In this document: positions 1 to 12,167 of the stretch, one piece after another
Position numbering within the stretch: the first letter of the stretch is position 1
Layout: every line of letters begins with the position of its first letter
Assembly (NCBI GenBank): GCA_947359465.1
Contig: OX375875.1
Span: forward strand, 57,537,981 to 57,601,980
Length of the DNA: 64,000 nt
Reading direction: 5' to 3'
DNA from: Metellina segmentata
Taxonomy: Eukaryota > Arthropoda > Arachnida > Araneae > Tetragnathidae
Made by a program: the position numbers and the translations under genes
Notes under the pieces: generated by a model
The model's database searches: none
What the model was told of the DNA's origin: nothing
What the model saw: the letters and a program-made list of their open reading frames with translations, nothing else

Positions 1-707
1 GTTGTTGCATAGACTACAATTTTTACTACAACACTGGCCGCGCGACCTTGTTCGCACCCTATGCTGTTCCAAAACTCTTTATTGTACTTACGCTACATGT
101 AAGATGTCACGCAACTAGAGTGTCATCGGAATTTTAAAAAGAAGGGTTATCGCTTTGAACGCAGCCTTCCTGACCAGGGCACACGCCGGATGCAGTGACC
201 GTGTATGTATGTACTTGTGAGGGAGGAGCAGCTACTCGTTTGCAAAAGAAAAATGGAAGCTGGAGTGCATCCATGAGTAGCAATAATTTTCGATGCTTTA
301 TTATGTATCTGGGCTCTTGAAAACATTTGGGGCTGAGTTTGGGTCGAGGGAGGGCTTTTATCGCTCGAAGGCTAGGTTTATTTTGGACTGGGAAGAAGAA
401 TGCTCGTTCTTCTTCGGTTGTATTTTATTGCGGAGTTGGAGTTTGGGGAGGTCAGGGAATTGTGAAGTATTTGATGGTCAAAATGCAGTCGGATATTGCT
501 TTGACTGTCACGTTTGAATATCTATTCTAAGTCTTGTTTAACAACTGCTTTCGACTGTAAGGGATTTTTATTTCCGTCTGGGAATTTACACCAATTAATG
601 AAGCACTTTACGAAGATGTACTTTCTTGAGATATGATTTGATCTTGAATAATTAATCCATAAGTGTCAAAATATTTTGATGTATGGTCCATAACCTTTGC
701 GATGAAT

Positions 708-1085
708 TTTGTTACCACTAAAATATCGCTTACACCAGTGGCATGGTAGAGGTGGTTGTTATCCCCCTTTTAATTGACCGTTGGCTTCGATCTCCATTTA
801 CGAGATGTCAGCGACTGACCTTCTATAGGATCCCTTCTTTCGTTCGTTGGCCCCCTACCCTACCGACAGTGAGATGTGAACGATTTGGGGAACGCAGAAA
901 GTCGTCAGAAGATATATTTTTCCACGCCAAACGATACTATGAAAGGAAAGCAGAGTCGAAAATGCCACTCACGGACCTATCGCCCAAGTTAGGTAATTTA
1001 GTAAGGGGATCGGAGGAACATCGGAGAGGCAGGCGAAACAGCCGTTCCTGGAGACGATTGAAAAATCTAAGTGTCGCTGAGTAAT
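708..1085 (+). repeat. Unclassified dispersed repeat, copy 1
   Basis: This ~380-bp block matches 12168-12580 in the same orientation. Shared stretches include 'ttgttaccactaaaatatcg', 'gtcagcgactgaccttct', 'cgccaaacgatac', 'atactatgaaaggaaagc' and 'aaatgccactca'. It contains a 113-codon frame (743-1084) rich in arginine. That frame is not kept in the other copy, which has indels, so I do not call it a gene. No terminal repeats, tRNA-like boxes or transposase motifs were seen. It may be part of a non-autonomous element of unknown type. Confidence 0.65.
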
Positions 1086-1200
1086 AGTTAAAATAAAAAA
1101 TATGCTCCTATTAGACCAATTAAAATGTTTGTTTATGTTCAATCAAAATGAAATGCTTGTTTCTTTAGTGTGTTACGCAAATAGAGGGTCATCGAAATAT

Positions 1201-1457
1201 TCAACTAGTTACCACCGTCCCAGCCTAAGCCATTCGGTGTATCGCCACGTAATTTTGATCCACGGTCTGATGACGAGGCAACATCTGAGCTGGCACCCCA
1301 CTCAACAATTTTCCACACCAACCCAACGTGAGGTCCTTGGGCCACGGCAGATTCAGGGTGCACCAGCCACCTCTACACCATACGCTTACAAATATCCATT
1401 CCTTGACCCGGATTCAAACAAGGAACCTTCCTATTCAGAGGCTAACACCTTAACGGA
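1201..1457 (-). mobile_element. tRNA-derived SINE with 12-bp target duplication
   Basis: On the minus strand the element begins with a tRNA-like head. It has a 'ttaaggtgttagcctctg' segment and a B-box-like 'gtttgaatcc' near 1423, followed by a body ending at low coordinates with 'acgtggcgatacaccgaatg'. The 12-bp direct repeat 'tcatcgaaatat' flanks it at 1189-1200 and 1458-1469, as expected for target-primed retrotransposition by a LINE. The body matches the SINEs near 5.5, 28.9 and 59.95 kb (for example 'gtgccagctc', 'gcctcgtcatc'). It sits inside unit 2 of the large tandem repeat, so it is younger than that duplication. No protein is encoded. Confidence 0.88.
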
Positions 1458-2699
1458 TCATCGAAATATAAAGACCTTGAAATACAGTCTTCTTGTGCTC
1501 CGGATACAGTTGCCGTGTATGTACTTACAGGATGGAAGGCAGCTAATCGTTTTCAAAAGTAGAATAGAGGTTGAAGTGAATCCATTTGTAGTAACAATTT
1601 CCGATGCTTTATTATGTATCCAAGCTCTCGAAAACATTCGGTGAATTATTTTGACTGTGAAAGAAATTTTATGTTTTGAACGCTAGGTGGTATCTTGGAA
1701 AGATAAGGGTAAATATTCTTCTTCACTTACGTTTAATTTCCGAGTTGAGATTTGTGTAGTAGATGAATTTTATAAGAATTTGATGATAAAATGCAATCGG
1801 TATTACTTTGTAGTAACTTTCAAAACGCGTCAAGTTTTAATAATTATGTTAAATCCTGTTTACAACTGCTTTTAATCTTTTGGAATAAGCAATATTTGAT
1901 TTCGTATGCGAAGTACACCAATTAAGGAAACAATGTAGGAAGACTAATTTTCTTCAGCGATATTATGATCTTGCATCCCTTAAACCCCTAAGTATAAAAA
2001 TTGTTTTCATGATCTTAGTATCAAAATACATTATTTAATACGACATAGAAAAATGTTTAGTTCAGTTTTGTTAAAATTTAAACGTTTATTCCATTATTAT
2101 GTCACATAAGTAGTGTTATAGAAAATGAAAAAAGCGTTCAAACTTTGAACACAATCTTCTTAAATCGGATATAGTTAAAGTGCGTATACTTGCAAGGAAA
2201 GAGAAGCTACTTGTTTGAAGAATAAAATGGAACACTGGAGTGGATCCATGAGTAGCAATAATTTTCGATGCTTTATTATGTATCTGGGCTCTGAAGAACA
2301 TTCGGACCAGCGTTTTGGCTGAGGAAGGACTTTTATCTTTTGAACGCTAGTCTGCTTATTTTCGACAGAGAAGGATAAGCATTATTCGCTTACATTTTAT
2401 TTCAGAGTTGGGATTTGGGTAGGTCAGGATATTCAGAAGTATTATGTTGATCAAAATGCAGTCGTATATCGTTTTAACTGTCAAAGCACGTCACATTTGA
2501 ATAAATACGCTATATCATACTTTACGATTGCCCTATACCATTTGGGATAAGGGGCATTTGCTACGGTATGCGAATTCATACCAATGATTGAAATGCACTG
2601 TGAGAAAACTTATTATATTTATATATATTTTGATCTTGAATCATTTATTCCCTTATATTTCATATAGTTTTGATGCGCTGAGTTTAAAAATTTGAAAGA

Positions 2700-3372
2700 T
2701 TTATTTATGACTTAATGCCCCTAAATAGTTACGACACAAAAGTTGTTTTTGATGGATCTGTAATGTTTGTGCACACATTACAACTAATTTTTGTTCGCGG
2801 CAACATATCAATGTCTTAGATCGAGGATAGTTAAGGACAATTTACATTTTGTTTCATTTTGCTTTATACGTTTGACGTCATTTGTGGCAATATTTAAAGA
2901 TAAGAAAGCTTAAGATACTATTTTCTCTTTTTCTCTCGCCTTTCCTTACGTTGAATATAATTTAGCACAATGTATTTGTTCGAGTGCATAGAAGCATTAT
3001 TTTAGAGCCATGACTTCTATTAGTGTATTTTTTAACTATTAATGTATTTTCTTGAATAAACTACATCGCATGAATACATAATATATTTTTTTATTTGTGG
3101 GTAGTTAGGAAGCTTTATATATACAATTTTAAATGGTGATGCAGAGCCAAGTAATTTGTCTATATATGATAGTTCTTGGTTTATAATGTTATTTACTTCT
3201 CTTCATTTAAAAAGAAAATTACTAAATCACATGATATATTTATTGATTTCAAATGCACCCTCTCAGAAAAATAACTAATCATTAAAATAATCCTAAATTT
3301 CATTCTCCAAAAAATTTAAAATGATTAAAGTGGGATTTCTTAAAATATGTACTTTTTAAGACACCAATTTAT
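2700..3372. other. AT-rich stretch, nothing identified
   Basis: No coding potential, tRNA-like boxes or repeat termini were recognised. The sequence is AT-rich with short homopolymer runs. Confidence 0.6.
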
Positions 3373-3386
3373 AGTATCTGGATTCA

Positions 3387-3598
3387 CCGATCAACCGGTC
3401 TAGTGGTTAAGGTGTTGGCCTCTGGATCGGAAGGTTCCCGGTTCGAATCCGGGGTCAGGACATGGATGAAATTGTGTTGTCCTTAGTTAGGGGTAGTGAT
3501 GGTCGCTCATTGGGTGCCCCTTCACAAATGACCATCGCTTCCCGGCCTTGCAGTGGCCTATGATTAGCAATCGAGTGCCCGCCGTAATTTTAAAAAAA
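3387..3598 (+). mobile_element. tRNA-derived SINE with 14-bp target duplication
   Basis: A tRNA-like head carries an A-box-like 'tagtggttaagg' (3401-3412) and a perfect Pol III B box 'ggttcgaatcc' (3440-3450). A body of about 140 bp and a short A-rich tail 'ttttaaaaaaaa' follow. A perfect 14-bp direct repeat 'agtatctggattca' flanks the element at 3373-3386 and 3599-3612. The body (with 'ggtcgctcattgggtgcccc' and 'gaccatcgcttcccggcctt') differs from the 1.2/5.5 kb family although the head is alike, so it is a different subfamily or a head swap. The intact boxes and perfect duplication suggest a comparatively recent insertion. Confidence 0.93.
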
Positions 3599-3612
3599 AG
3601 TATCTGGATTCA

Positions 3613-5491
3613 TACTCTGTAATGTACATGAATATTAGCGTTAATGAAGATTTGTGTGGTACTACGTGTTGTAATTAGAATTAGTTTTGGTATTCTCATA
3701 TCATATATTTCCCATTTAAGCTTTAGGAATAAACTATTGTATGTAATACAGAATTATGTTAATATCTTAAGTAATTTTATCAATCATCAATTCACTTCTA
3801 TGTTAGCATTCTTATCTACTTTTGAGGTCAGCATACAAAATAAGTGAAAAATAATTTAAATCTGTGTTAGAGTAAAATTTCATTCCCCTTGAGTGAAAAT
3901 TTAGGCAAATACGTTTAATAATTATAATTAGTTTAAAACAATAGTTCTTAACATACTTGAACGAGCTGACCGAAAACAAACTAAGACAGAAAGTGAATAA
4001 AACTTTTCTTGGTAGCTAAAATCAAATAAGGTAAATTTGTATCAGATTGTTTCCTATTTTTGATGGCCTGTTGTTCATATTAAATGCAACTACATTAAAA
4101 AAATCAGAACTATTTCATTATATTCAAAACATTAACTTCAAAAATACCATTATTATGAAAAGTTTTATTGCATTCATTGAAACGTTTTACCATCAGATAA
4201 TGGAGTAATTGTGTAATAGTTTTTTTTCCAATTTACTCTTAATGTAATAACATAAAATGACATATTAAAACACGTGACAACTAAGAATATATAAATATAA
4301 ATATAATAAATAACACAAGATTCGGTTTTGCTAAGAGTTTTGAATCATCGTGAATCCTACATCTTACAGTTTAAGACGAAAACTTACTTAAATGTTTATA
4401 CAAAGGGGAAAAAAATTACGAAACCTTGATTTAAAAATGGCGTGTTCGGATTGAAAAGAGGGCAATAGGCTTTTGTAATCAGAATTCTGATCTCATTAAC
4501 AAGTTATTTCGCTAATGGAATATTCTTTACAAGGATTTAATTGATTTAATCTTAAGAGCTTATTTAAAAACAGTTTTCTCAAGGGTAACTTTTGTTTTGG
4601 TATGTGGTGACGGTACTGCTGATAGGAAGTCTATTCAATTTCAGAATAAATGGTCTTTTAAAACGTCGCATATACCTTGCGTTTTGTGTTGGCGCAATGG
4701 AGATTAAATTTAAGCATCGCAAAATCTTTGTCAAAAAACACATTTGATTCAATTTAGTTAATTATATGCAGTGTCATTTCATATTAAAGGTTTTTTCGCG
4801 TGAATTTCTGTGAATATTTACAAATGTGCATAATATTTAAATATGTCAAGTTTGGAATGAACTATAAAGAACTGATGTTTGAACAAATGCAATATAAAAA
4901 TGGAATACAGGAAAATCAAGTGAAACTTTTTATACGTTTCGAAGTAGGGGTGACCAAAAAACATTAACTATCGAAAGAACAAACATAATTTGATTGAATA
5001 TGGTAGAGTGTGGAATAAAGCGTGCTTAAAATATTTTAATATCACTAAAGATAGTGTAACATTATAATTGTCATATTTAATGCAGATTTTATTTAAGTAC
5101 TTTGCTGGATTTATCAATGGGAGTATTATTAAACTTGAATATTTTGATAAACGTAGTAAAATGTAACGTTTTAATTTATTGTAAATTCAGCAGAACTATT
5201 GTTGAAACTAAAATAATTCTTAGTATAAGAAACTGTTCACACACTCATTTTCTTTGCCCTTAATGCTACAAAAGTAACTACTATTTGAATTAATGAGTTA
5301 ATGCATAAAAGAGGGTTTTATATTAATAATTAATTACTCGAAGATTATAAAAATAATTCGGGGTTAAAAACCAATATAATTATTTGCTGTTTTGACGTTT
5401 TTTTTTTTTTAATTTTAACGCAATGCTGAAAAAACGTCAAATGAAGTTCCAAATGCCGTTAAAGACACGAAAAAGTTTACCAAAGCACCAG
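3613..5491. other. AT-rich intergenic or intronic DNA, nothing identified
   Basis: Only short chance frames are present (for example 67 codons at 3644-3847). No motif of a known protein, RNA gene or element end was seen. A T-run lies at 5399-5410. Confidence 0.6.
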
Positions 5492-5833
5492 TAATTGGTA
5501 ATTTTTAATTAACGTCGTACTAGAGCAGTACAACGGACTATTGAGGAAGGTCCGGGAACAATACCATAAGGGAAATCCGAGGACAACACAACTTAATTTT
5601 GAATCACGGTCAAATGATGAGGAGACACCTTTAGTGGTACATAAGCTGGCACACCACTCTGCTAACGTCCACACCTACCCAACATGAGGACTTTCGGACA
5701 CGACAGATTTAAGGTGAATCAGCCGTATCTACACCATACGTTTACAAATATCCATGTAGTGACCTGGATTCGAACCAGGAACCTTCCGATCTAGAGGCTA
5801 ACACCTAAACCACAAAACCGGTTTTCGCCACCA
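5492..5833 (-). mobile_element. tRNA-derived SINE, same family as 1.2 kb
   Basis: On the minus strand the head reads 'ggttttgtggtttaggtg', then 'agcctctagatcggaaggtt' and B box 'ggttcgaatcc' (near 5769). The body that follows shares 'gtgccagctta' and 'gttgtcctcgga' with the other SINEs. A weak 8-bp 'agcaccag' occurs at 5483-5490 and 5834-5841 and may be a decayed target duplication. The 3' limit is therefore uncertain. Confidence 0.8.
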
Positions 5834-6239
5834 TAGCACCAGCGTCTAAGTATTAAGATATGCATAAAACACTATGATAGTGGATTGACATAAAGGAGGA
5901 ATATATGGTTTATACTGTAACTAGTAATTTAATTTTAAAATGAATTAAACAGGTGTTTTTCAATTTTTAAGTCCAAATGATACGCAAGTATAGAATGACG
6001 TAAATTCAAAATTTTCAAAGTATTACTAAACTTTAAAATTCATACATTCCACCCAAATTTCATCAAAATCAATGCTTTAATTACACTCATTTTATACATA
6101 AATAATTAATATACACGTATTTTCATTTCTATCGAGCTTGTTAGTTACAACGCTGCAATATTAAGTTCTTACATCCAAAACAAGGGATATCAACAACGCC
6201 ATTCCCCAATACTTAATTCAGCTATTCTCTAACATTTTA

Positions 6240-7285
6240 CGATGCACTTTACCTGAATATTTGTAACGAGTAGGCTAAAGCTGCAAAAAATACTGTGGCA
6301 AAGTGCAGGGTCATGTGCATAATACAAATTTTCCTACTATATATAATTAACAAAAACAAATTAAAATCATCTGTATAGTTTTGTCTATTTTAAAATCTGT
6401 ATGCTTAAAATATCAAGTTGTCATACTAAAAATAAAGGTGAATAACAAATTCACCCCAAGGCCAGAAGCGAGAGAAATACCTCCGTATTATATTACCTAG
6501 CTTTATCAAATGCGTATTTCTAGATCACCTGTTATGGGTGGACCGAAACTGCGACAATGGGTAAGAGGTTAAATGCATTTTACAAATATTTTTTATGCAC
6601 AAAAAATGAAAATTTGTGATAATTTTTAGTTGGGATGATGTTAAAAGATAGCACGTTGTCATTGTGAAAACAAGGAGCCGTAACATCAAAAGTACTCTAC
6701 AGCCATCAACTAGAGTAATCCTGCATTTCCCCAACATGTACCAATGCATATTTCCAGAGTATTCGTTACGTGTAAGTGGAAGTTGTCAATTTGACAAGAC
6801 ACAAAATACAGGGTCAAAAATGTATAACACAAATCCTTCATTTATACTTAAGAATTGAAAACATGTTTTCAGTTGCTTAATCGGTATATGATTGAATCGG
6901 CAATGAGTTAATCGTACAGTCACCTATTAGAGTATTCCCAGTATTTCATTTCCACCACTGTATACTGCCACAGTATTCGTTAGAGGTTAACGGAAGAGGC
7001 AAAATGCATGGGCAAGTGCATTGTATAAGTACCCCTTTTCTACATTAAGATCGAAACTACATGTCTTCTCACTTCTGCATAATATTTTAGGATACCAAGT
7101 TCTCACATTAAAATCAAGGGTCAGCAACAACAAGTTTGCCCTACAGCCAGCAATTAGAGAAATCCTTCTGTAGTGATTTTTCCCCAACTTCCTCCAATGC
7201 ATGTTGCCAGAGTATTCGTTACGGTTAGACGGCAGCTGCGACATTTGATAAGAGGCAAAGTGCGGGGTGGTCCCTTGGGTTGAAT
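6240..7285. repeat. Degenerate ~235-bp tandem satellite
   Basis: The motif 'agagtattcgttacg' or variants recurs near 6757, 6974 and 7211, with related forms near 6265 and 6523. Each is followed at similar spacing by a 'gg(c/a)aagt-gc-gggtc' segment and then 'taccaagttctcac' or 'atcaagttgtcata', 'ctacagccatcaactagagtaa' or 'ctacagccagcaattagaga', and 'caatgcat-tt-ccagag'. That gives four to five diverged units with a period of about 215-250 bp. Small frames here (6525-6749, 6987-7244) are by-products of the repeat. No transposase or tRNA motif was seen. Confidence 0.65.
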
Positions 7286-7289
7286 CAGT

Positions 7290-10215
7290 GGTATCCCGAT
7301 ATCAGATAGTAAACAAGGTCGAGAATTTATTGATGGTCCACTTCCGATGTTTCGCTTCGGCTCGGAAGGGGAAAAAACCCAGCAGGTGTTCCAGCTGTTT
7401 CTTTCATAGCCAAATAGGGTATTTGGGCAGTGGCTTCGACTTAGGATAGTGAATGCGATGGCTGTACCGCAGATAAAGTGAAAGATTGGTTAGGGTAGTT
7501 AAGTTTGCGTGTTTACTGCAGAAGATATTGACATATCTTTAGTTTATCATTGAAGTGGATGTTACGTATAAAACTGTGCTGCTTGTTTTGATCACTATTT
7601 GTTTTACTTATATTGTTTTGACTAGTGATTTTCGCAGTCTGCAGACATTATAGGTTTTTTTTATTTCTCATAACACATAATTATTATATACATAACAATA
7701 TAACATATATTTCTCATATAACATTAATAGTAATACACTTTCTGGTTCAAACGCTTTATATTAAATTCATATAATAGCTGTCTGATATTCTCAGTCTAGC
7801 CAAGTGAATCTTGCTTATCAACAATTACACGATTCTTAAACCAATCTCTATGAATAAATTATATTTAAAAAAATAAAAACTTGGTTTCAGATCTTGTTTA
7901 TCTTTTAGTTCAACGGATATTTGTTTACTAATGAGAACTAAAAGGGCATTTATGTATGTGTTCTGGACCCAGTTTCGTTATTTTCCAGTTTTATTCAAGC
8001 GCATTTTACGATTTCTTCAATACATCTTATAGTCTAGATAACTCACAATCTGTTATTTCTCTTTTATTTTGCATGTTAATACTATTTTTGTTAGATAAAT
8101 ATAACGTATTGCGCGAATATAATTATCGTTTTCCCCAAGTATCTATATTTAAAAAGTGTTATATTTCTCTCTTCGATGCAATAATTAAATATCTGTTGTG
8201 TTTAAATGCATTTGTCATATTCACTACGTCATTACTGAATTTAATAATATGCAATCGGTGGTAAATATTTTAATTTGTAACCGTCTTAGCAGTTCAAAAA
8301 TTGTCTAAAGTAAAATTTTAAATGTGAAAATTTTTTCTTTATACTTATGTTGAAAAGTATGGACTTTTTTTACTATAACATTTTTTACTTTAGAATTTTT
8401 AACATAATTTTCAATACTTTAAACGTTTTCAAAATATTTTTTACTATATGTTGAAAACTGACTCTTATACGACAATTTATCTTTTTTGCCTTCATAATGT
8501 TCTAATTAATTGAATTTGTATACAAAGAACGGTATTGAATGTGGAACTCTTGCATATTTAACACAAAGAGCTTTGTAATAATAAACAATGTTTTATTTTA
8601 CGATAGCAAATGTAAACAATATACTTTTTGTTAAATGAAAATAACCGTTTAATAATGAGAATCGATAGGATCGTATTAAAAGACACCGAACTCTGAGATG
8701 TAGAAATAATTGGAGAATAGTCCTGGAAGATGTCCCTGAAGTATTACAATCCTGTTGTGCTAACGTTGTAGGTCACTGTACAGTTCGTAACCGGCATAAA
8801 TAACATTCGTTCTCTTGTAGAGTATCCACAGGAACTCCAGATCTTTCACAATGATGAGTATAACCTTTTTCTGTTTCCATTGTCAACAAGTGTTGATAAC
8901 GTTGTTTCTTTTCGCAACAAAGCATGTTTAGGTAATAACAGAGCTGCACCGTTACAGTATTTTGTTTTTTTTATAAGTCCTAATTTCATGTCTTCCTAAT
9001 CAGATTTTAGCATGTATTTCTCTTTCATTCTATTTGCATACTCAACTGAGAATTTTTTCATTCGCCATGATAAAGATTCACCTTCAGAATTTTAGCTCAA
9101 TCCAACAATATTTCTTGGTGTTGGCTTTTCTATGAGCATTTTTGTATTCAATTTAGCAACCGATTGTGTCAATGAGGAATTATGTTGGAAGATAATATAT
9201 AATTCAAAATGGTATTTTTATCAAAACAAGTACTTATAAATGAGTTTGAATAAATTGTATTTACCAATGTGCATTAAATACGATGTACTTGTTTTATATC
9301 TGCATAAGTCATGTAAATCATAATCTGTAAAGACATTACAGCATTCAGCAAATTGCTTGTATGTTTAGTCTTCCGGAATATAATTTGAATTAGAGTGTAG
9401 CACTTTAAAGGGAAATTTACCAGAACGGATTGACTCTGTAGCGCTTTTCAAAGGAAATCGCAACGAGAACATGTTTCAAAGAGAATCTTAATGACAATTC
9501 CGTAGCATTTGAATGCATAGCGCAGTTGTTTCAAAAACAAAACCATGCGTTTATTCGTTACTCTCGCATTATATGACATCTAATTTAAATTTTCAGAATG
9601 CTTACTTCTAAGCACAACTTAATCATTAAGCTTTAGAATATCAAAAACTTCTGTTGTAGTAGTCAATTCATTCATTTAATGCTAAATGTGATAGAAAGCT
9701 ATATGAACAACTGCCCCTATTATGGATTCTATCTTCCTTTCCTATAAAGAAAGATTGGAATTTTAATTAAATATTTTTCTTGAGACAAAATAGGCTACAT
9801 ACTTTAATGTTTTAAAGTTGCTTGTGTGTTTTACCATTCTCAGTGCTTCAATATATAGACACTTCATTTGCGTAAATCGATGTTCTTTTCATTATTCATG
9901 AAACATTCGCCACTTAATAACATAGAGTTAATTAATTTCTTGTGGGGACATTTAGTCGTTTATTTTATTTAAACTTGTCGTTACTTACAATTTAGGATTC
10001 CTAATGGACTCTGGCTTATTCAGATATAAATATTCATAAGCCTAACTTCCGAACTTCTTGAAGACTTATCGCCCCATGAATCGTAATTCGGAGCACTGGA
10101 ATAAAATAAATAAAGGGAGCATGTACTATATCAGAAGAATGACAACTTAGAATTAGGCTTGAATTTTTGTCCAACAAATAGCTTTCAGAAATAAGTCAGC
10201 AGTTTTGTTCAAAAT
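7290..10215. other. Non-coding stretch, mostly AT-rich
   Basis: No supported gene. A 102-codon frame at 7956-8264 is hydrophobic and A/T-driven, with no recognisable domain, and is treated as chance. 8285-8465 is low-complexity T/A-rich sequence with weak inverted similarity. 8690-8960 is more balanced in composition but was not recognised on either strand. Confidence 0.55.
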
Positions 10216-10219
10216 TATG

Positions 10220-10800
10220 TGACCAAACTTACTAGTAAATTTTGTTTTATTGTATTGCGTATTATTTATTCTTTAAACTTAATGTTTAATTTAAAACTGA
10301 TATCGAGATAAATTATTAAAACATTTTATCTCGAAATATATAATTTATAGCTTTTGAATTTCTTTAATCTTACTTCCATCGTAGCTAACGATCAATGTTT
10401 CATGTACTATATTCAAGTGAATTTTCCTGGTGTATATTTAATAATATACTTGTCACACATACAGTAGTTCTGTTGATAATTATGAGACTTAATCTTTTAA
10501 AACAATCTCACTTTCTGTATTTTTCTCTTTACTCCAGAAATATGATGTATTATTTAAACTTATTTCTAAGAAACATAATTTTTTACCCTAAAGTATAATT
10601 TATAGTTTTTAAATTTCAAGAAATATTTTGTTAATTCACATACAACGGTCAACATTTCAAGTATGTTTAAAAGTTTTTTCTTGATGAATATTTTAGAACA
10701 TATGCTAATGTAGGTGACATACGACAGTTCTACAAAACATCAAAGCTTCCATACTATATTTTCTTATTCACTATACTTTCCAATCATGAAAATTAAAAAA
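10220..10800. repeat. Weak ~250-bp tandem duplication
   Basis: 'aatttatagcttttgaattt' near 10345 and 'aatttatagtttttaaattt' near 10597 are followed by related text ('aacgatcaatgtttcatgta' and 'aacggtcaacatttcaagta'). 'gtcacacatacagtagttct' near 10452 pairs with 'gtgacatacgacagttct' near 10714. The spacing is about 250-260 bp. The similarity is low, so this is tentative. Confidence 0.45.
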
Positions 10801-11246
10801 ACATTCCAATTATTTATGGTGCATATTGTTGTGATACATAACCACCTAATTAAATATGTTTAACACTAAATAAATTATGTTAAAAAGTTACAACTTTCCC
10901 CAGTCATATTTAATTTGATTTTTTAAGTTAACTCAAGAGAACATTCTGTGTCGTATATTAATCTTTAAATGTAAGTGCATTCATGCATTAACGAAATCGA
11001 TTTATTGTAACAACACATATCGAGTAACACATATTAAACTAAAAAGTTGTAACATCTGAGCGACAAACTAAATACATAAAAATATGTATATTTTACATTA
11101 ACAGCAATAATACAATCTAAAAAATATTGTTTTAGAGTCAATATTTTTTTTAAAGAAATGTGCAAATTATATCATGCAGGTAGTTTATTTTGACAAATAT
11201 AACGATCGTTACAGATCACGTGTTGTAGGAAAATTATACTATACCT

Positions 11247-11262
11247 CCCCCCCCCCACCCCC
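11247..11262. repeat. C-rich homopolymer tract
   Basis: Ten C, one A and five C in a row, unusual in this AT-rich setting. The length is prone to sequencing error. Confidence 0.9.
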
Positions 11263-11498
11263 GTACATAGAACTCTTGAAAGCCGATTACATTCAACACG
11301 TCAGCTTATAAATTAATATTTATCCGCAACATCGTTCCAAAGTAAGAAAAATCAAACATGGAATATTTCACATTTTAAAAGTGTACACTATTTGTCGTTC
11401 ATTTCAGCAGACATCCTGTAGGATAAATAATGCAAGTTGAAAAAGAAAGTCAGATGTCAGATGAAGAAACATTATGTCCTGATAACCATGGTACAAAA

Positions 11499-11501
<3 letters not shown>

Positions 11502-11532
<31 letters not shown>
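11502..11532. repeat. (TA)n microsatellite
   Basis: About 15 TA dinucleotides. They produce the isoleucine/tyrosine run in the minus-strand frame at 11404-11595, which is not a gene. Confidence 0.95.
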
Positions 11533-11535
<3 letters not shown>

Positions 11536-11589
11536 GTCCCAATAACTTGTTATTATAAATTGTTTAACAGCTCTATCAAAAATTTTTAT

Positions 11590-12070
11590 ATTCAACCATC
11601 AATTGTGCAAGATTTAAGAATTAACTATGGAGATAATCGTTAACCTTCTAGACTAAGTACCTTACCTGTATAAACTTTAAAGATGATTACGAATTCATTA
11701 GCCTTAATCTTCAGATATACTTTATTTAATATAGACTATAGGAGCAATCATTAAAATTAACGACTGAGTTGGTTATTAACGTGTTTTATACTTAGATAAT
11801 ACGATTTCGTTTTCAATTATCAACTGTGCTAGATTTAATATCAACTATGGGAACAATCTTTAAACTTTAAAAGGCTAAGGTCTGACCTATATATATATAT
11901 ATATATATCATTAGTTGTTGTATATTTAATAGGAACCACAGGGACACCAATTAACATTTCAAGACTGAATTCCTTAGCTTCATCAACTACAAAAGCTGAA
12001 TTGTTTACTAAAATGATTTATACTTAGATTCAGTCATTTCGTTTTGAATCACAAACTATGCCAAACTCAA
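11590..12070. repeat. Degenerate tandem repeat, ~110-220 bp spacing
   Basis: Related segments recur: 'atcaattgtgcaagattta' (near 11598) and 'atcaactgtgctagattta' (near 11820), each followed by '(a/t)caactatgg-ga(t/c)aat', and a partial unit near 11725 with 'gactataggagcaatcatta'. The phrase 'ttatacttagat' plus 'atttcgtttt' occurs near 11788 and 12011. A (TA)n tract at 11889-11908 interrupts the array. Similarity between units is modest. Confidence 0.5.
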
Positions 12071-12167
12071 TCAAATTCAAACACAATAATTTATTTTTGA
12101 GCAACTGAGTACCAATTGAGCACTTATTTTTTTATTTAATCTTTACTCTGCGGCATATAGAGAATTG

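Larger units (their letters stand above)
100..2690. repeat. Three diverged copies of a long tandem unit
   Basis: Three related units lie head to tail at about 100-690, 1150-2010 and 2090-2690. The clearest shared core is 'gatgctttattatgtat' at about 289, 1603 and 2267, preceded in units 1 and 3 by 'gagtagcaataattttc'. After the core all three share diverged text, including an 'aatgca-tcg-tat' segment and a 'caccaatta/ataccaatga' segment before a 'gatcttgaatcatttatt'-like end. Unit 2 is longer because a SINE is inserted in it (1201-1457). The unrelated 708-1085 repeat separates units 1 and 2. No long conserved reading frame crosses the three units; the short frames at 293-530, 1102-1644 and 2116-2301 are in different registers. 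The nature of the unit is unknown: it could be an old satellite or a duplicated non-coding transposon body. Confidence 0.7.

Noticed and set aside
743..1084. 113-codon arginine-rich frame as a small gene
   Set aside because: The frame is not preserved in the second copy of the same repeat at 12168-12580, which carries indels; no known domain.
1102..1644. 180-codon frame, one of the longest in the window
   Set aside because: It runs through the antisense of a SINE and both of its target duplications, so it is an accidental frame across an insertion.
3387..3460. Functional tRNA gene
   Set aside because: The tRNA-like head lacks a proper acceptor stem and is followed by a SINE body, A-rich tail and flanking duplications.
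7956..8264. 102-codon hydrophobic frame as a membrane protein
   Set aside because: Composition (Phe, Ile, Leu, Tyr, Asn) is that of random AT-rich DNA; no repeat, signal or domain pattern, and no splice context.
8285..8465. Inverted-repeat transposon
   Set aside because: Weak inverted similarity arises from T-runs and A-runs; no defined ends or target duplication.
8690..8960. Cysteine-containing exon on the minus strand
   Set aside because: One frame gives a short readable stretch with CxxC, but stops lie close on both sides and no splice-bounded exon or known finger could be matched.
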